A stretch of DNA of 24,078 nucleotides. Origin: a virus. Both the position numbers and the translations under genes were made by a program. A model generated the notes under the pieces. That model did not search any database. It was not told the DNA's origin and saw only the letters and a list, made by a program, of their open reading frames with translations. Shown piece by piece: positions 15,524 to 23,382 of the stretch. The stretch spans positions 1 to 24,078 of IMG/VR virus record IMGVR_UViG_3300049812_000109. One strand, written 5' to 3'. Numbering within the stretch: position 1 is the stretch's first letter; every line of letters begins with the position of its first letter.

Positions 15524-16846
15524 CTATTCAACATGATAAGTGCAAAAAAAGTCTATTCTTTTGGTACTTGCATTTGCACAAGTTAAGGTACTATTAGCGT
15601 TATAAATAAAATGTATATCTGCCGCTTGATTTTCTATATTAGGTCTAAGATTATTAACTACATAATCACTAGTGCTTAAAGTTGTAAAACTAACATTTCC
15701 ACCTCCAAGAAAAAAACCATTTATACTAGATGAGAAAGGTAAACTTAGATTTAAAGGATTAGTATTAGTATTAGAGCCTACAGTTACAGATGCGTGTAAC
15801 ATAACCAATCTTCCTATTTTTGTATAATTTCCTCTATTGGTTGTAATAGATGCTTGTCCACTAATTTCAGTAAATGAATGTGTTCCTTCTTCATAATCGT
15901 CTAGAAGATTTGATGCAGTAGCAGCAGTAACACCAAGATAAACACCCTTAGAAGCATTGGTAAAAAGTATATCATGGCTTACTGCAAGATTGTCTCCTGA
16001 TGCACCTGCCAAAACAACATCAGATGTACTGTTATCTTTAAAGGCAACTAAAGCTAAACTATCTGTACTGACAAACTTTCCAGCAATATTGCCACTTCCA
16101 CTATGTACTTCAAAAACTTCAGTAGGGGAATTTGTACCTATGCCAACTCGGTCATTACCAGCATCAACAAAAAGCATATTAGTATTGGTATCTGATTCAA
16201 CACGAAAATCTATGTTTGCACCACCTTCATTAAAAACTGCTTCAGTTGCGTTAAATTCTAGTCTTTGACTATTTGTACCTCCAACTATGGAATCAATTCG
16301 GAGGTTAGCACTCTCTGTGCCATCGGAGACATCTACTGCTTTAGAAAATATTGTTGCATAAGCAATCTGTTCATCAGCATCATTTTCACCTAGAAATCTA
16401 ACTCTACCAAAAACATCAGAGTCAGCAGGACTTGCTGAGTTTCTATACAAATCAAGTTGTGGACCTGAACTTGCATCAGCATCAGTAGAAACAAGAGTTA
16501 GTTGTGCATTATTATCAGCAGTTGTTATCGTTACTGCGTTATCAAACTGTCCACCATCTGCTTTACTTACAGTGTCTGCCACAGAGAATACATCATAGAC
16601 TACAATCTCAATCATGTCACTTACAGTAGCACCTGTAGCGAGTACAACAGTCGTGCCTGTAGTAGCTGTGTAGTCAGCTTCACTTAGCTTCACACCATTT
16701 TGATACACATCAACGTAGTTACTGTCTTTGTAGCTTAACGTGATATTTTCTGCACCTGCACCACTGAATGATGTTTGGGATGCAGTAGCAGTGTATGTAT
16801 GTTTCTGTCGTACTCCGTTAGATGGAGATACTCCTAAGTATGCCAT
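15524..16846 (-). CDS. Tail-fibre protein with DDYEEGT-type C-terminal module, 440 aa
   Basis: A 440-aa fibre. The N-terminal ~95 residues (MAYLGVSPSNGVRQKHTYTA..., YVDVYQNGVKLSEADYTA) are a common marine-phage fibre head that probably docks to the virion. Residues 106-241 are the shaft module shared with the 373-aa fibre. From about 311 the sequence LLDDYEEGTHSF, then NRGNYTKIGRLVML, marks a recurrent C-terminal tip module that begins 'DDYEEGT'. No S74 protease motif is present. The ATG overlaps the preceding stop by one base (TAATG at 16844-16848 read on the minus strand). It is probably a receptor-binding or side fibre used together with the S74 and C1q fibres. Confidence 0.85.
   Translation of the reverse strand: MAYLGVSPSNGVRQKHTYTATASQTSFSGAGAENITLSYKDSNYVDVYQNGVKLSEADYTATTGTTVVLATGATVSDMIEIVVYDVFSVADTVSKADGGQFDNAVTITTADNNAQLTLVSTDADASSGPQLDLYRNSASPADSDVFGRVRFLGENDADEQIAYATIFSKAVDVSDGTESANLRIDSIVGGTNSQRLEFNATEAVFNEGGANIDFRVESDTNTNMLFVDAGNDRVGIGTNSPTEVFEVHSGSGNIAGKFVSTDSLALVAFKDNSTSDVVLAGASGDNLAVSHDILFTNASKGVYLGVTAATASNLLDDYEEGTHSFTEISGQASITTNRGNYTKIGRLVMLHASVTVGSNTNTNPLNLSLPFSSSINGFFLGGGNVSFTTLSTSDYVVNNLRPNIENQAADIHFIYNANSTLTCANASTKRIDFFCTYHVE
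16124..16531 (-). repeat. Fibre shaft module, copy in 440-aa fibre
   Basis: Residues 106-241 of the 440-aa fibre are the partner of the module at 14589-14996. Downstream of the module the two fibres have unrelated tips (DDYEEGT type here, C1q-like there), which is the pattern expected when shafts are duplicated or recombined and tips exchanged. Confidence 0.8.
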
Positions 16847-18147
16847 TATGTGTTCTCCAATGTTACTATTCTAGCTGTCAATGCTTCTATTGTAGCTTGT
16901 TGTTCTTGCAATGCTTTTGTGAGTAAGGGAACAAGTTTACTTTGGTCTATTCCTTGTGGATTTATTTCTGTAGTAGAATAAGTTTTAACATCACCCACAG
17001 ATTTAGTAGGGTTATCACCTTGAGTTTCAACATCATCTTCTGTGTATCTTGCTTCTACTGCCATAGCATCTTTCTCGCCAGTAATAGCTTCAGGTATAAT
17101 GCCTGATACTTCGTGTGCAATAAAACCATCTACTAAAGTATTATTTTCGTCTGCAATCCAATTAAATCTGCAAGGTTTAAGTTGTTTTAATCTAGTAGTT
17201 GCATCAAATTCATAAGTAATTGATTCTTTTAATCTGTAGTCTGAACTTGTATTATAAGCTACAGACGAACTACTTGCTCTTGTTATTGAACCTATTCTAC
17301 CACCACTACTTGTATTAAAATCACAAAATAAACCACCAGTATGGTCTACCCCAGCATAAAAATAAATATTTGCTCTTGAATTTAAATTATCACCTACACG
17401 AGCAACCATACCATCATTATTTCTTAGTGATGACCCAACAAGAAAACTAGTAGCACCTATATCTGCATTACCAGTAACCTTAACATCATGGTTAAATGTA
17501 GCTGTACCTGCATCTGACATATCAAGTGTAAGTGCAGTTACAGTAGAACCACCATCATTGCCTTGAAGTTTGAAATCAGCATCAGATACTGAGGAAAAAA
17601 TATGTAAATCATTACTGCTTTGATATATTTGACCAAATTCAGTTCCATCATCTTTTAGAAAAATATTTTGCCCACCTGCATCTAAAATAATGTCTCCTGC
17701 AACATCAATAGTTAAATCACCACTTGATAAGTCTATTTCTGTACCATCTATAGTTATATTATCTACCACAACACCTGCGTTTGCAGTGACTGCACCATTA
17801 AAAGATGCTGCTCCTGCCGCTGACATATCAAGTGTAAGTGCTGTGATTGCACTACCACCATCATTACCTTTGAATATTATGTCTGTGTCTGATGTAGGAG
17901 CATTTACAATAAAACTACCTGATTCCATACCTATGTTAGCAACACTTGTACCATCATCTTTTAAAGTAATATCACCACCACCCACATCAAAGTTAAAATC
18001 ACCTGCTACATCTATGCCACCATTTAAAATGGATGCTCCTGTAACAGTATGAGTTCCCCCTGTTGTAACATTACCACTAAAGTCACCTGTGGTTGAATCA
18101 ACAGCAGTTGCAATTATATTTTCAGGTTTCTTTCCTATGTATGGCAT
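16846..18147 (-). CDS. Tail-fibre protein with self-cleaving S74/ICE chaperone domain
   Basis: A 433-aa fibre ending in an intramolecular chaperone (peptidase S74) domain. Residues about 300-420 contain SSDYRLKESI with probable catalytic Ser302 and Lys307, five apart as in the endosialidase dyad, followed by LKQLKPCRFNW and VDGFIAHEVSGIIPEAI. A terminal heptad helix (LVPLLTKALQEQQATIEALT) would trimerise the chaperone. In the family, the chaperone folds the trimeric beta-helical shaft and is then cut off at the Ser. The shaft (47-224) has two tandem ~100-residue repeats. The N-terminus MPYIGKKPENI is of a common marine-phage fibre type. It lies one base after the 118-aa gene, so it is probably served by the consensus promoter upstream. 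Confidence 0.92.
   Translation of the reverse strand: MPYIGKKPENIIATAVDSTTGDFSGNVTTGGTHTVTGASILNGGIDVAGDFNFDVGGGDITLKDDGTSVANIGMESGSFIVNAPTSDTDIIFKGNDGGSAITALTLDMSAAGAASFNGAVTANAGVVVDNITIDGTEIDLSSGDLTIDVAGDIILDAGGQNIFLKDDGTEFGQIYQSSNDLHIFSSVSDADFKLQGNDGGSTVTALTLDMSDAGTATFNHDVKVTGNADIGATSFLVGSSLRNNDGMVARVGDNLNSRANIYFYAGVDHTGGLFCDFNTSSGGRIGSITRASSSSVAYNTSSDYRLKESITYEFDATTRLKQLKPCRFNWIADENNTLVDGFIAHEVSGIIPEAITGEKDAMAVEARYTEDDVETQGDNPTKSVGDVKTYSTTEINPQGIDQSKLVPLLTKALQEQQATIEALTARIVTLENT
17476..17706 (-). repeat. Internal fibre-shaft repeat, second copy
   Basis: Residues 148-224 of the S74 fibre: VAGD, LKDDGTEFGQIYQSS, a QGNDGGSTVTALTLDM block, and TATFN. They match residues 47-121 of the same protein in order and spacing. 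Confidence 0.8.
17785..18009 (-). repeat. Internal fibre-shaft repeat, first copy
   Basis: Residues 47-121 of the S74 fibre: VAGD, LKDDGTSVANIGMES, a KGNDGGSAITALTLDM block, and AASFN. The period is about 101 residues relative to the copy at 17476-17706. The DNA encoding the NDGG...ALTLDMS stretch is nearly the same in both copies. Confidence 0.8.
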
Positions 18148-18148
18148 A

Positions 18149-18505
18149 TTATGTAATCTCCATATAACTCATTGTCACTGAAACTTTATCTGCTACAGAA
18201 CAGTCTACAGTTATTCTGTCATCAGCATTTAAAACAATCTTGTTACCTGACATAATCTCTACAGATGAACCTACAGGTATAGGTACGTCTTTTATAAGAT
18301 GTGCTGTAGTATTCTGTGTTGAGCCTGATTGGTTTGTTGTACTTACTAATTTAACAGAAGCTGTAACTTGTGCTGTATGAACATTTGCGAGTGTTAGTCC
18401 TATAACAACAGCAGTGGTGTTGTCTGGACAATCATATATCTCTTCAAAAGTTCCTGCACTTGCAGGTGCAACATCCCTTGTTGTTAATTTAAATGTATTT
18501 GCCAT
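18149..18505 (-). CDS. Small virion-type beta protein, 118 aa
   Basis: A 118-aa protein with alternating hydrophobic strands (AVVIGLTLANV, TASVKLVST, RITVDCSVADKVSVTMSYMEI) and no membrane helix, predicting a beta-sandwich. It starts MANTFKLTTRDVAPASAGTF and is preceded by AAGGAAATAAAAAATG. It is the first gene after a perfect sigma70 consensus promoter, with a predicted leader of only about 10 bases. It ends one base before the S74 fibre gene. The type is common among marine-phage structural genes; I cannot name it. A highly expressed decoration, tail or fibre-associated protein is plausible given the promoter. Confidence 0.8.
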   Translation of the reverse strand: MANTFKLTTRDVAPASAGTFEEIYDCPDNTTAVVIGLTLANVHTAQVTASVKLVSTTNQSGSTQNTTAHLIKDVPIPVGSSVEIMSGNKIVLNADDRITVDCSVADKVSVTMSYMEIT

Positions 18506-18521
18506 TTTTTATTTCCTTATA

Positions 18522-18550
18522 ATTATACTCGGTTTTGCCTAATTTGTCAA
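18522..18550 (-). promoter_or_regulatory. Perfect-consensus sigma70 promoter (TTGACA-17-TATAAT)
   Basis: On the minus strand, TTGACA (18545-18550) and TATAAT (18522-18527) are separated by exactly 17 bases, matching the bacterial housekeeping consensus at 12 of 12 positions. The start of transcription would be near 18515, only about 10 bases ahead of the ATG of the 118-aa gene and at its ribosome binding site. It lies in the only sizeable intergenic gap of the fibre region (18506-18556), which argues against chance. It should let host RNA polymerase transcribe the 118-aa gene and the fibre cassette independently of the upstream late transcript. Confidence 0.88.
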
Positions 18551-18565
18551 GTAAAATTAACCGAG
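18528..18565. repeat. Inverted repeat flanking the -35 box of the late promoter
   Basis: CTCGGTT at 18528-18534 and AACCGAG at 18559-18565 are exact 7-base inverted repeats with a 24-base centre. They bracket the -35 hexamer, touch the -10 on one side, and reach into the end of the 706-aa fibre gene on the other. This may be an operator, or a stem in read-through RNA from upstream followed by a UA-rich stretch. It could also be chance. Confidence 0.5.
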
Positions 18566-20677
18566 GGCAATCGCTAATGCAGTTGGGTCATCTGTTGTAA
18601 ACCCTGCACTAGATAAATATGTCTTAACATCTGTTAATGCCACTTGTTTCATTGTACCATTATCATTTGTTACCACTCTATCTGCATCTGCTAATGTTGT
18701 AGAAGAAGCAGATGTATCACCATCCATGATGTTTAGTTCTGTTGCTGTTGAGGTGACACCATCTAATATGTTCAACTCGGCTGCAGTTGATGTAATTGAA
18801 GTTCCTGCTATTTGTAATGTAGTAGCATTTACTTCACCACTAGAACCATATATGACTGCTTTACTGTTTACTATTGTACCTGCAGATGAACCATCAACTA
18901 AGTTTAACTCTGCAGGAGTAGATGATATCTGTGTAGTGCTTACGGCAGCTAATACAGGTATTGTACCTGATACGTTTGGTAAGTTAATTGTTCTGTCTGC
19001 TGTTGGGTCTATAATAGTAAGTGTAGTCTCGTGAGCATCTGCAGTAGCACCCTCAAATACTATTGCATTTTCTGCGTTCATTGTAACTGTGTCTACAGTA
19101 GTTGTAGTACCTGCTACAGTTAGTTTAGGTACGAGTAGCTCACCTGTACTTGGATTATACCTTAGTGCTCCTGTATCATCTAGTAAACCATTTGATTCAT
19201 CATGAAATACTACAGGAAAGTTTGTGTTAGCTGTACTATCTGTAACTGTTGTTGTTGCTGCTAAAGTAGCATTTGATACTGTTGTACCTGCTATAACACT
19301 TGATAGGGCAGTACCATTGACTGTGATTGCATCTGCTTCAAGTGTTCCATCTATATCTGCATCACCACTTACATCAAGAGAACCTGCATCAAGCTCACCT
19401 GTTAGTGTAATATTTCTAAAGGATGCTACATCTTTGTTTGCATCTGCTGTTACTACTTTACTTGCAACGACTGTGCCTACAGAAGCACCTGTGTCACTAT
19501 AATTAAGTTCTGTTGCAGTAGAGGTTACACCATCTAAGATATTAAGTTCTGCAGCAGTAGAAGTTACATTCGTGCCACCGATATCAAGTGTAGTCATGGA
19601 TACTTCACCTGCTACAGTAACCACACCACTAGCGAGTGTTAATAAATCTGTGTCGTTTGTGTGACCTATGGTGCTATTGTTTATAACAACATCATCTATA
19701 ACTAGAGAACCACCTGTAACTAATCCTAGAGTTGTTATTGTAGATGAACCTATATTAATACTACCAAAATCACTCGTTATACTACCAGAGTTTAATGCAC
19801 CCACTGTTGTAGCTGCAGTAGTTACAAGGTTAGGCATTGCAGTTATTTCATCGTCAAAGTAAGCTGCTAAGTCTGTTACTGCCACCTGAACCATAGTTCC
19901 GTTGTCATTTAAAACAACTCTATCTGCATCTGCTACTGTTGTTGATGTGGCACTTGTACCCCCATCTACAATGTTTAGTTCTGCTGCAGTAGATGTAATT
20001 GCTGTGCCATTAAAGTTTATTGCATCTAAGTATGCAACACCATCAATGTATATATCTTTCCACTCTTGACTAGAAGAACCTAAGTCATATGTATTATCAT
20101 CGTCAGGTATAATATTAGAATCTACATCTGCACCAAACACAACATTGTCTGTGGCAGCATCACCCATTGTGATTGTACCACCATTAAATGTAGTTGTACC
20201 TGTAACAGTTAAGTTACCACCTATACCTAAGTTACCTGATATGTCAGCATTACCATTTATATCTACTGTGGTTGCAGCTATCTGTATTTCTGTATCAGCT
20301 ACAAGGTCAAGTTGTCCATCGGCACTTGAATTGATGTATATAGCTGTATCTCTGAATTGTAGCTTCTCTGTAGAAGCAATAAGTATGTCATCACTAAACT
20401 CAAAATAATCCTCGTCTTCTTTCCATGTCAATACACCATCTGCTGTTTCACCATCAAATGTTACTGCTATATCTGTACCTGCTGTGCCATCACCTATAGT
20501 GATTGCAGTTCCAAGTAGTTTAGTTATAGGTCCACCTTCAGCAGTTGTACCATCGTGTGTATGTCCTGTACTTGATGCAAATGCTGCAAGTAGTTGGTCA
20601 AACTCATTATTGGTATCGGCTGCTTGTATTACGTCACCATCAGTGTATGATGATTGTCTTGTGTACGTTGCTCCCAT
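18557..20677 (-). CDS. Repeat-rich tail-fibre protein, 706 aa
   Basis: A 706-aa Ala/Thr/Asp-rich fibre of the 'STAAELN' type common in marine phages. The N-terminus includes GHTHDGTTAEGG (H39, H41), an HxH pattern like metal-coordinating sites in trimeric phage fibres. Residues about 150-220 include LGIGGNLTVTG and IIPDDDNTYDLGSSSQEW. The TSTAAELN-like motif then recurs four times, twice doubled as ILDGVTSTATELN. A longer block ending ADADRVV-NDNGTM-QVA-TD occurs near the middle and again at the C-terminus. No S74 domain or enzyme motif is present. The start codon overlaps the preceding stop by one base (20677). It is the first fibre gene after the tube proteins, so it is perhaps the main fibre or its virion-proximal part. 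Confidence 0.85.
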   Translation of the reverse strand: MGATYTRQSSYTDGDVIQAADTNNEFDQLLAAFASSTGHTHDGTTAEGGPITKLLGTAITIGDGTAGTDIAVTFDGETADGVLTWKEDEDYFEFSDDILIASTEKLQFRDTAIYINSSADGQLDLVADTEIQIAATTVDINGNADISGNLGIGGNLTVTGTTTFNGGTITMGDAATDNVVFGADVDSNIIPDDDNTYDLGSSSQEWKDIYIDGVAYLDAINFNGTAITSTAAELNIVDGGTSATSTTVADADRVVLNDNGTMVQVAVTDLAAYFDDEITAMPNLVTTAATTVGALNSGSITSDFGSINIGSSTITTLGLVTGGSLVIDDVVINNSTIGHTNDTDLLTLASGVVTVAGEVSMTTLDIGGTNVTSTAAELNILDGVTSTATELNYSDTGASVGTVVASKVVTADANKDVASFRNITLTGELDAGSLDVSGDADIDGTLEADAITVNGTALSSVIAGTTVSNATLAATTTVTDSTANTNFPVVFHDESNGLLDDTGALRYNPSTGELLVPKLTVAGTTTTVDTVTMNAENAIVFEGATADAHETTLTIIDPTADRTINLPNVSGTIPVLAAVSTTQISSTPAELNLVDGSSAGTIVNSKAVIYGSSGEVNATTLQIAGTSITSTAAELNILDGVTSTATELNIMDGDTSASSTTLADADRVVTNDNGTMKQVALTDVKTYLSSAGFTTDDPTALAIALG
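18650..18806 (-). repeat. STAAELN/ADADRVV fibre repeat, C-terminal copy
   Basis: Encodes TSTAAELNILDG, VTSTATELNIMDG, then ADADRVVTNDNGTMKQVA. This reproduces the block encoded at about 19875-20005. Further single or doubled ELN motifs are at about 18877-18931 and 19497-19571. DNA copies share long stretches, for example the complement of TCTATCTGCATCTGCTA in both. Confidence 0.75.
19875..20005 (-). repeat. STAAELN/ADADRVV fibre repeat, central copy
   Basis: Encodes TSTAAELNIVDGGTSATSTT followed by ADADRVVLNDNGTMVQVA, the partner of the C-terminal copy at 18650-18806. The 1.2-kb spacing and high DNA similarity make it a possible site for deletion or recombination within the fibre gene. Confidence 0.7.
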
Positions 20678-22440
20678 TAACGTCTAGCTCCTAATTGATA
20701 TTCTAACTGAAATCCTTTAAGTGAGTAAGGGTCAGTTGTACCTCCATCGTTTACTCTTAATGCTACTGCAAACCCTGAACCTTCTACAGACTGTCTTACT
20801 AGTGGTTGTGAAGGACCTCCATATGTTACGACCCCATATGTTGATGTTCCGTATATACCTGCTATATCTGTTGAGTCTAATGGATAAGCAGCAGGTCTAA
20901 CTGAATCTGCTGACTCGTAATCATATCTAACAAATAAGTCTGCATCTATGATGGATTCAGGTTTATAGTTTACAATAACTCTTTGCATATGTTTACGTAT
21001 TCCGGGGTCTCCAAAGGTCATATCAGGACTACGATATTTACCATTTATAGCAGAGCCATCAAATGTAGAACCTTCTTCTTGTCTGTATACATAACCATCG
21101 AAGCCTCCATGTATAATAAGGACATCACCTACACTTATAAAAGTATCAGTACAAGCAGGTTTAATTCCTTTTAATCTAGCAAACTCATAGGCTTCTCTAC
21201 CACTTTGTTGACCTTTTAACACACATATAAGTCCTTCTGTTCTACTTTCAAGCAAACCTGTTTTACTAAAAAATAAACGATATTGTGTCTTTTGGGGTAT
21301 TACTACAGATTCAAAAACAGAGGCATCAATTATTTCATCATCAAATACTGATTGTACATTAGAGCTTATAGTTCCTAATTCAACGTCACCGATTCTCGCT
21401 GTACCTGCAACTGTTCTTAATCCATCAGGTCCTAAGAATATTAAGTCACCTGCAAATTCTTGAATAGTCTTGCCATTTATACAACCTATATCTCTTGTTA
21501 CTGCTGATACTGCAAAATTAGCACTAGAGCTACCTGATAATTTAAATATTCTATTTTCGCAAAATATAAATAAATTCTCTCGGAAAACTTTAAGTCCTAC
21601 AACAGTATCATCAACTTTAAAACTACCTGCACCTGAACCACTACTAAACGCATCTTCATCAAAAGGTTGACTAAATACTACTTCTTGTGGGGTGCTTGAC
21701 ATACCTGCATAAAACATATGCTCTCTGAATGATGCAACAATACTTGCACCTTCAACAGCACTAGCTGTTACATCTGTTGCACTTAAAGATGAATTAAAAA
21801 CTGTGGGGTCATTAACACCATCTACGACAACTATTTTTTCATTGCCATCAAAATTAAATCTTTCAAAAGAATATTTACCTGCACTAGTTCTTCCTGTATC
21901 TCTTTCAGTCCAACTTTCTGACACTACTGTACGTGTAGTATCACTAGTTGCAGTATGAGCCGCAGCAGATGTGTTATTTACTGCTCTTGTTACACCTGTA
22001 AATGTTGTTGATGTCACACCTGTATAAGTAAATTGTTCGCTGTCTATTTGTATTGTACCACTAGAACTAAACCCTGTAGTGCTTTTTACTGTTATAGTTC
22101 CTGAACCTGTCATTGCAGTTCCTTGAGCTATGATACTAGCAGGACCTCTTCCTAAATCAGTTACAGCAGAGCTAAATATCTTTTCACCTCTTGCAGCTAA
22201 TATTTTATTAGCAAAGGTAGTAACCATAAGAACCAATTCATCAGATGAACTAGTGTGAGGCACAATTTGTCTTACATGTCTTTGATATCCACTTATTCTT
22301 CTGTATCCACCTTCTATATCAGGTTCAAAGTTTTCAAGTTGTATTGCTTGACCCGGCTGCATTATAAAAGTAGAACGATTGGCTATCAATCCACCTTCAC
22401 ATATAAATGCACTAGGACTTACTTGTGAAGCATCAGGCAT
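20677..22440 (-). CDS. Probable tail tube/nozzle (DNA-stabilisation-like) protein, 587 aa
   Basis: A 587-aa beta-rich protein. The N-terminal NFEPDIEGGYRRISGYQRH (37-55) and later blocks NLFIFCENRIFKLSGSS and DLIFLGPDGLRTV resemble the repeating blades of podovirus tail proteins such as P22 gp10 or T7 gp12-like nozzles. This is an assignment by type, not by search. Residues 106-170 are a Thr/Ser-rich beta insertion also present in the neighbouring 313-aa protein. No enzyme motif is seen. The start directly follows the 313-aa gene's stop, and the end overlaps the fibre gene start. Position between a probable adaptor and the fibres fits a tail hub or nozzle. A tail-completion role in another tail type is the alternative. 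Confidence 0.68.
   Translation of the reverse strand: MPDASQVSPSAFICEGGLIANRSTFIMQPGQAIQLENFEPDIEGGYRRISGYQRHVRQIVPHTSSSDELVLMVTTFANKILAARGEKIFSSAVTDLGRGPASIIAQGTAMTGSGTITVKSTTGFSSSGTIQIDSEQFTYTGVTSTTFTGVTRAVNNTSAAAHTATSDTTRTVVSESWTERDTGRTSAGKYSFERFNFDGNEKIVVVDGVNDPTVFNSSLSATDVTASAVEGASIVASFREHMFYAGMSSTPQEVVFSQPFDEDAFSSGSGAGSFKVDDTVVGLKVFRENLFIFCENRIFKLSGSSSANFAVSAVTRDIGCINGKTIQEFAGDLIFLGPDGLRTVAGTARIGDVELGTISSNVQSVFDDEIIDASVFESVVIPQKTQYRLFFSKTGLLESRTEGLICVLKGQQSGREAYEFARLKGIKPACTDTFISVGDVLIIHGGFDGYVYRQEEGSTFDGSAINGKYRSPDMTFGDPGIRKHMQRVIVNYKPESIIDADLFVRYDYESADSVRPAAYPLDSTDIAGIYGTSTYGVVTYGGPSQPLVRQSVEGSGFAVALRVNDGGTTDPYSLKGFQLEYQLGARR
21931..22125 (-). repeat. Inserted beta module, copy in 587-aa tail protein
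   Basis: Residues 106-170 read TITVKSTTGF, GTIQIDSEQFTYTGV, STTFTGVTRAVNNTSAA. They align block by block with residues 124-192 of the adjacent 313-aa protein (TITVASTTGF, GTLFIGNEQITYTAV, STTFTGCTRGANDTTAA). The module is a Thr/Ser-rich strand-rich unit about 65 residues long. Confidence 0.82.
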
Positions 22441-23382
22441 TTAATTCACCCTTATACTTAAATCTGCACTACTTGTATAACCTACTTTTGGTATAAATGT
22501 AGACCTTACATATTCAAATCTATTGACAAGTAGTGTCTGCATATTCTTTATGCCCTGTTCAAACCTTTGAAAATTAAGTTGATATTGTGCTGTTTCACCT
22601 CTATACTGATATACAAAAGCAGTTGCACCATCTACTATAACTGCTGCAAATCTGTCAGGTATTGTAGTTGTGTCACTATGGGCAGACATATCTGTTGGAA
22701 AAGAGAAAAAGTCATACTTTAAACTAAATCCTTTTGTAGGAAAAGGATATAATAAAAAGTTATTATCAGGTGTTCTTGCTACATATTGTGGCACACCCCC
22801 TGATTCAAACTGTGCTACCTGTACTCCACTTGCTATAGATGCTGCAGTTGTATCGTTTGCACCTCTAGTGCATCCTGTGAATGTAGTGCTTGAACCTACT
22901 GCAGTATATGTTATCTGCTCATTACCTATAAATAAAGTTCCTGTAGCATCAAATCCTGTTGTACTTGCTACAGTAATTGTTGTCACACTGTCTGTGTGTG
23001 TTGTACTTGTAGTAGTTGTTTGTATTTCATCTTCTTGTGTTATATAACTATTTATATAATCATTATAATTTATTATGTATAATCTACCCCCACTACATCC
23101 TAAGTCTGAATCTTTTACTAATCTAAATGTATTATAGTCAACAGTCTTTGCAGTTGTAGGTATTGAATACCTTACAGTTCCACCGACTAACGTTTCTGTT
23201 TTTGTTGAATGATTAAAAGGATATTGAAATTCTTTTTGATTAATATATCGGACAGATTCATTGACTGCATTTTGAGCTTGAGTTTGTATGCCTCTAGCAC
23301 TAGTAAAGTTACTTGAAGTTAGTTGCACTTCATTTAATCGTGCTAAAACTTTATTAGTATATGTTAAGTAACTCTCTGCCAT
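22441..23382 (-). CDS. Probable tail adaptor/tube protein (podovirus gp11-like), 313 aa
   Basis: A 313-aa protein with a helical N-terminus (SYLTYTNKVLARLNEVQL, AVNESVRYINQKEFQYPF) and a C-terminal helix ending LLVNRFEYVRSTFI. This architecture is typical of the head-to-tail adaptor or tubular protein A position in podoviruses (inference). Residues 124-192 are a beta module shared with the next protein. Between them, PQYVARTPDNNFLLYPFP and ATAFVYQYRG suggest a folded core interrupted by the module. It has AGGA about 8 bases before the ATG, and its stop directly precedes the 587-aa start. A neck or stopper protein is the alternative. Confidence 0.68.
   Translation of the reverse strand: MAESYLTYTNKVLARLNEVQLTSSNFTSARGIQTQAQNAVNESVRYINQKEFQYPFNHSTKTETLVGGTVRYSIPTTAKTVDYNTFRLVKDSDLGCSGGRLYIINYNDYINSYITQEDEIQTTTTSTTHTDSVTTITVASTTGFDATGTLFIGNEQITYTAVGSSTTFTGCTRGANDTTAASIASGVQVAQFESGGVPQYVARTPDNNFLLYPFPTKGFSLKYDFFSFPTDMSAHSDTTTIPDRFAAVIVDGATAFVYQYRGETAQYQLNFQRFEQGIKNMQTLLVNRFEYVRSTFIPKVGYTSSADLSIRVN
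22807..23013 (-). repeat. Inserted beta module, copy in 313-aa tail protein
   Basis: Residues 124-192 of the 313-aa protein are the partner of the module at 21931-22125. The flanking sequence in the two proteins is unrelated, so the module was inserted into or duplicated between two different scaffolds. Confidence 0.82.

Noticed and set aside
17690-20687. Several 60-120-aa plus-strand frames opposite the fibre genes
   Set aside because: They are the Val/Ser/Pro-rich antisense images of Ala/Thr/Asp-rich fibre repeats and lack initiation signals.
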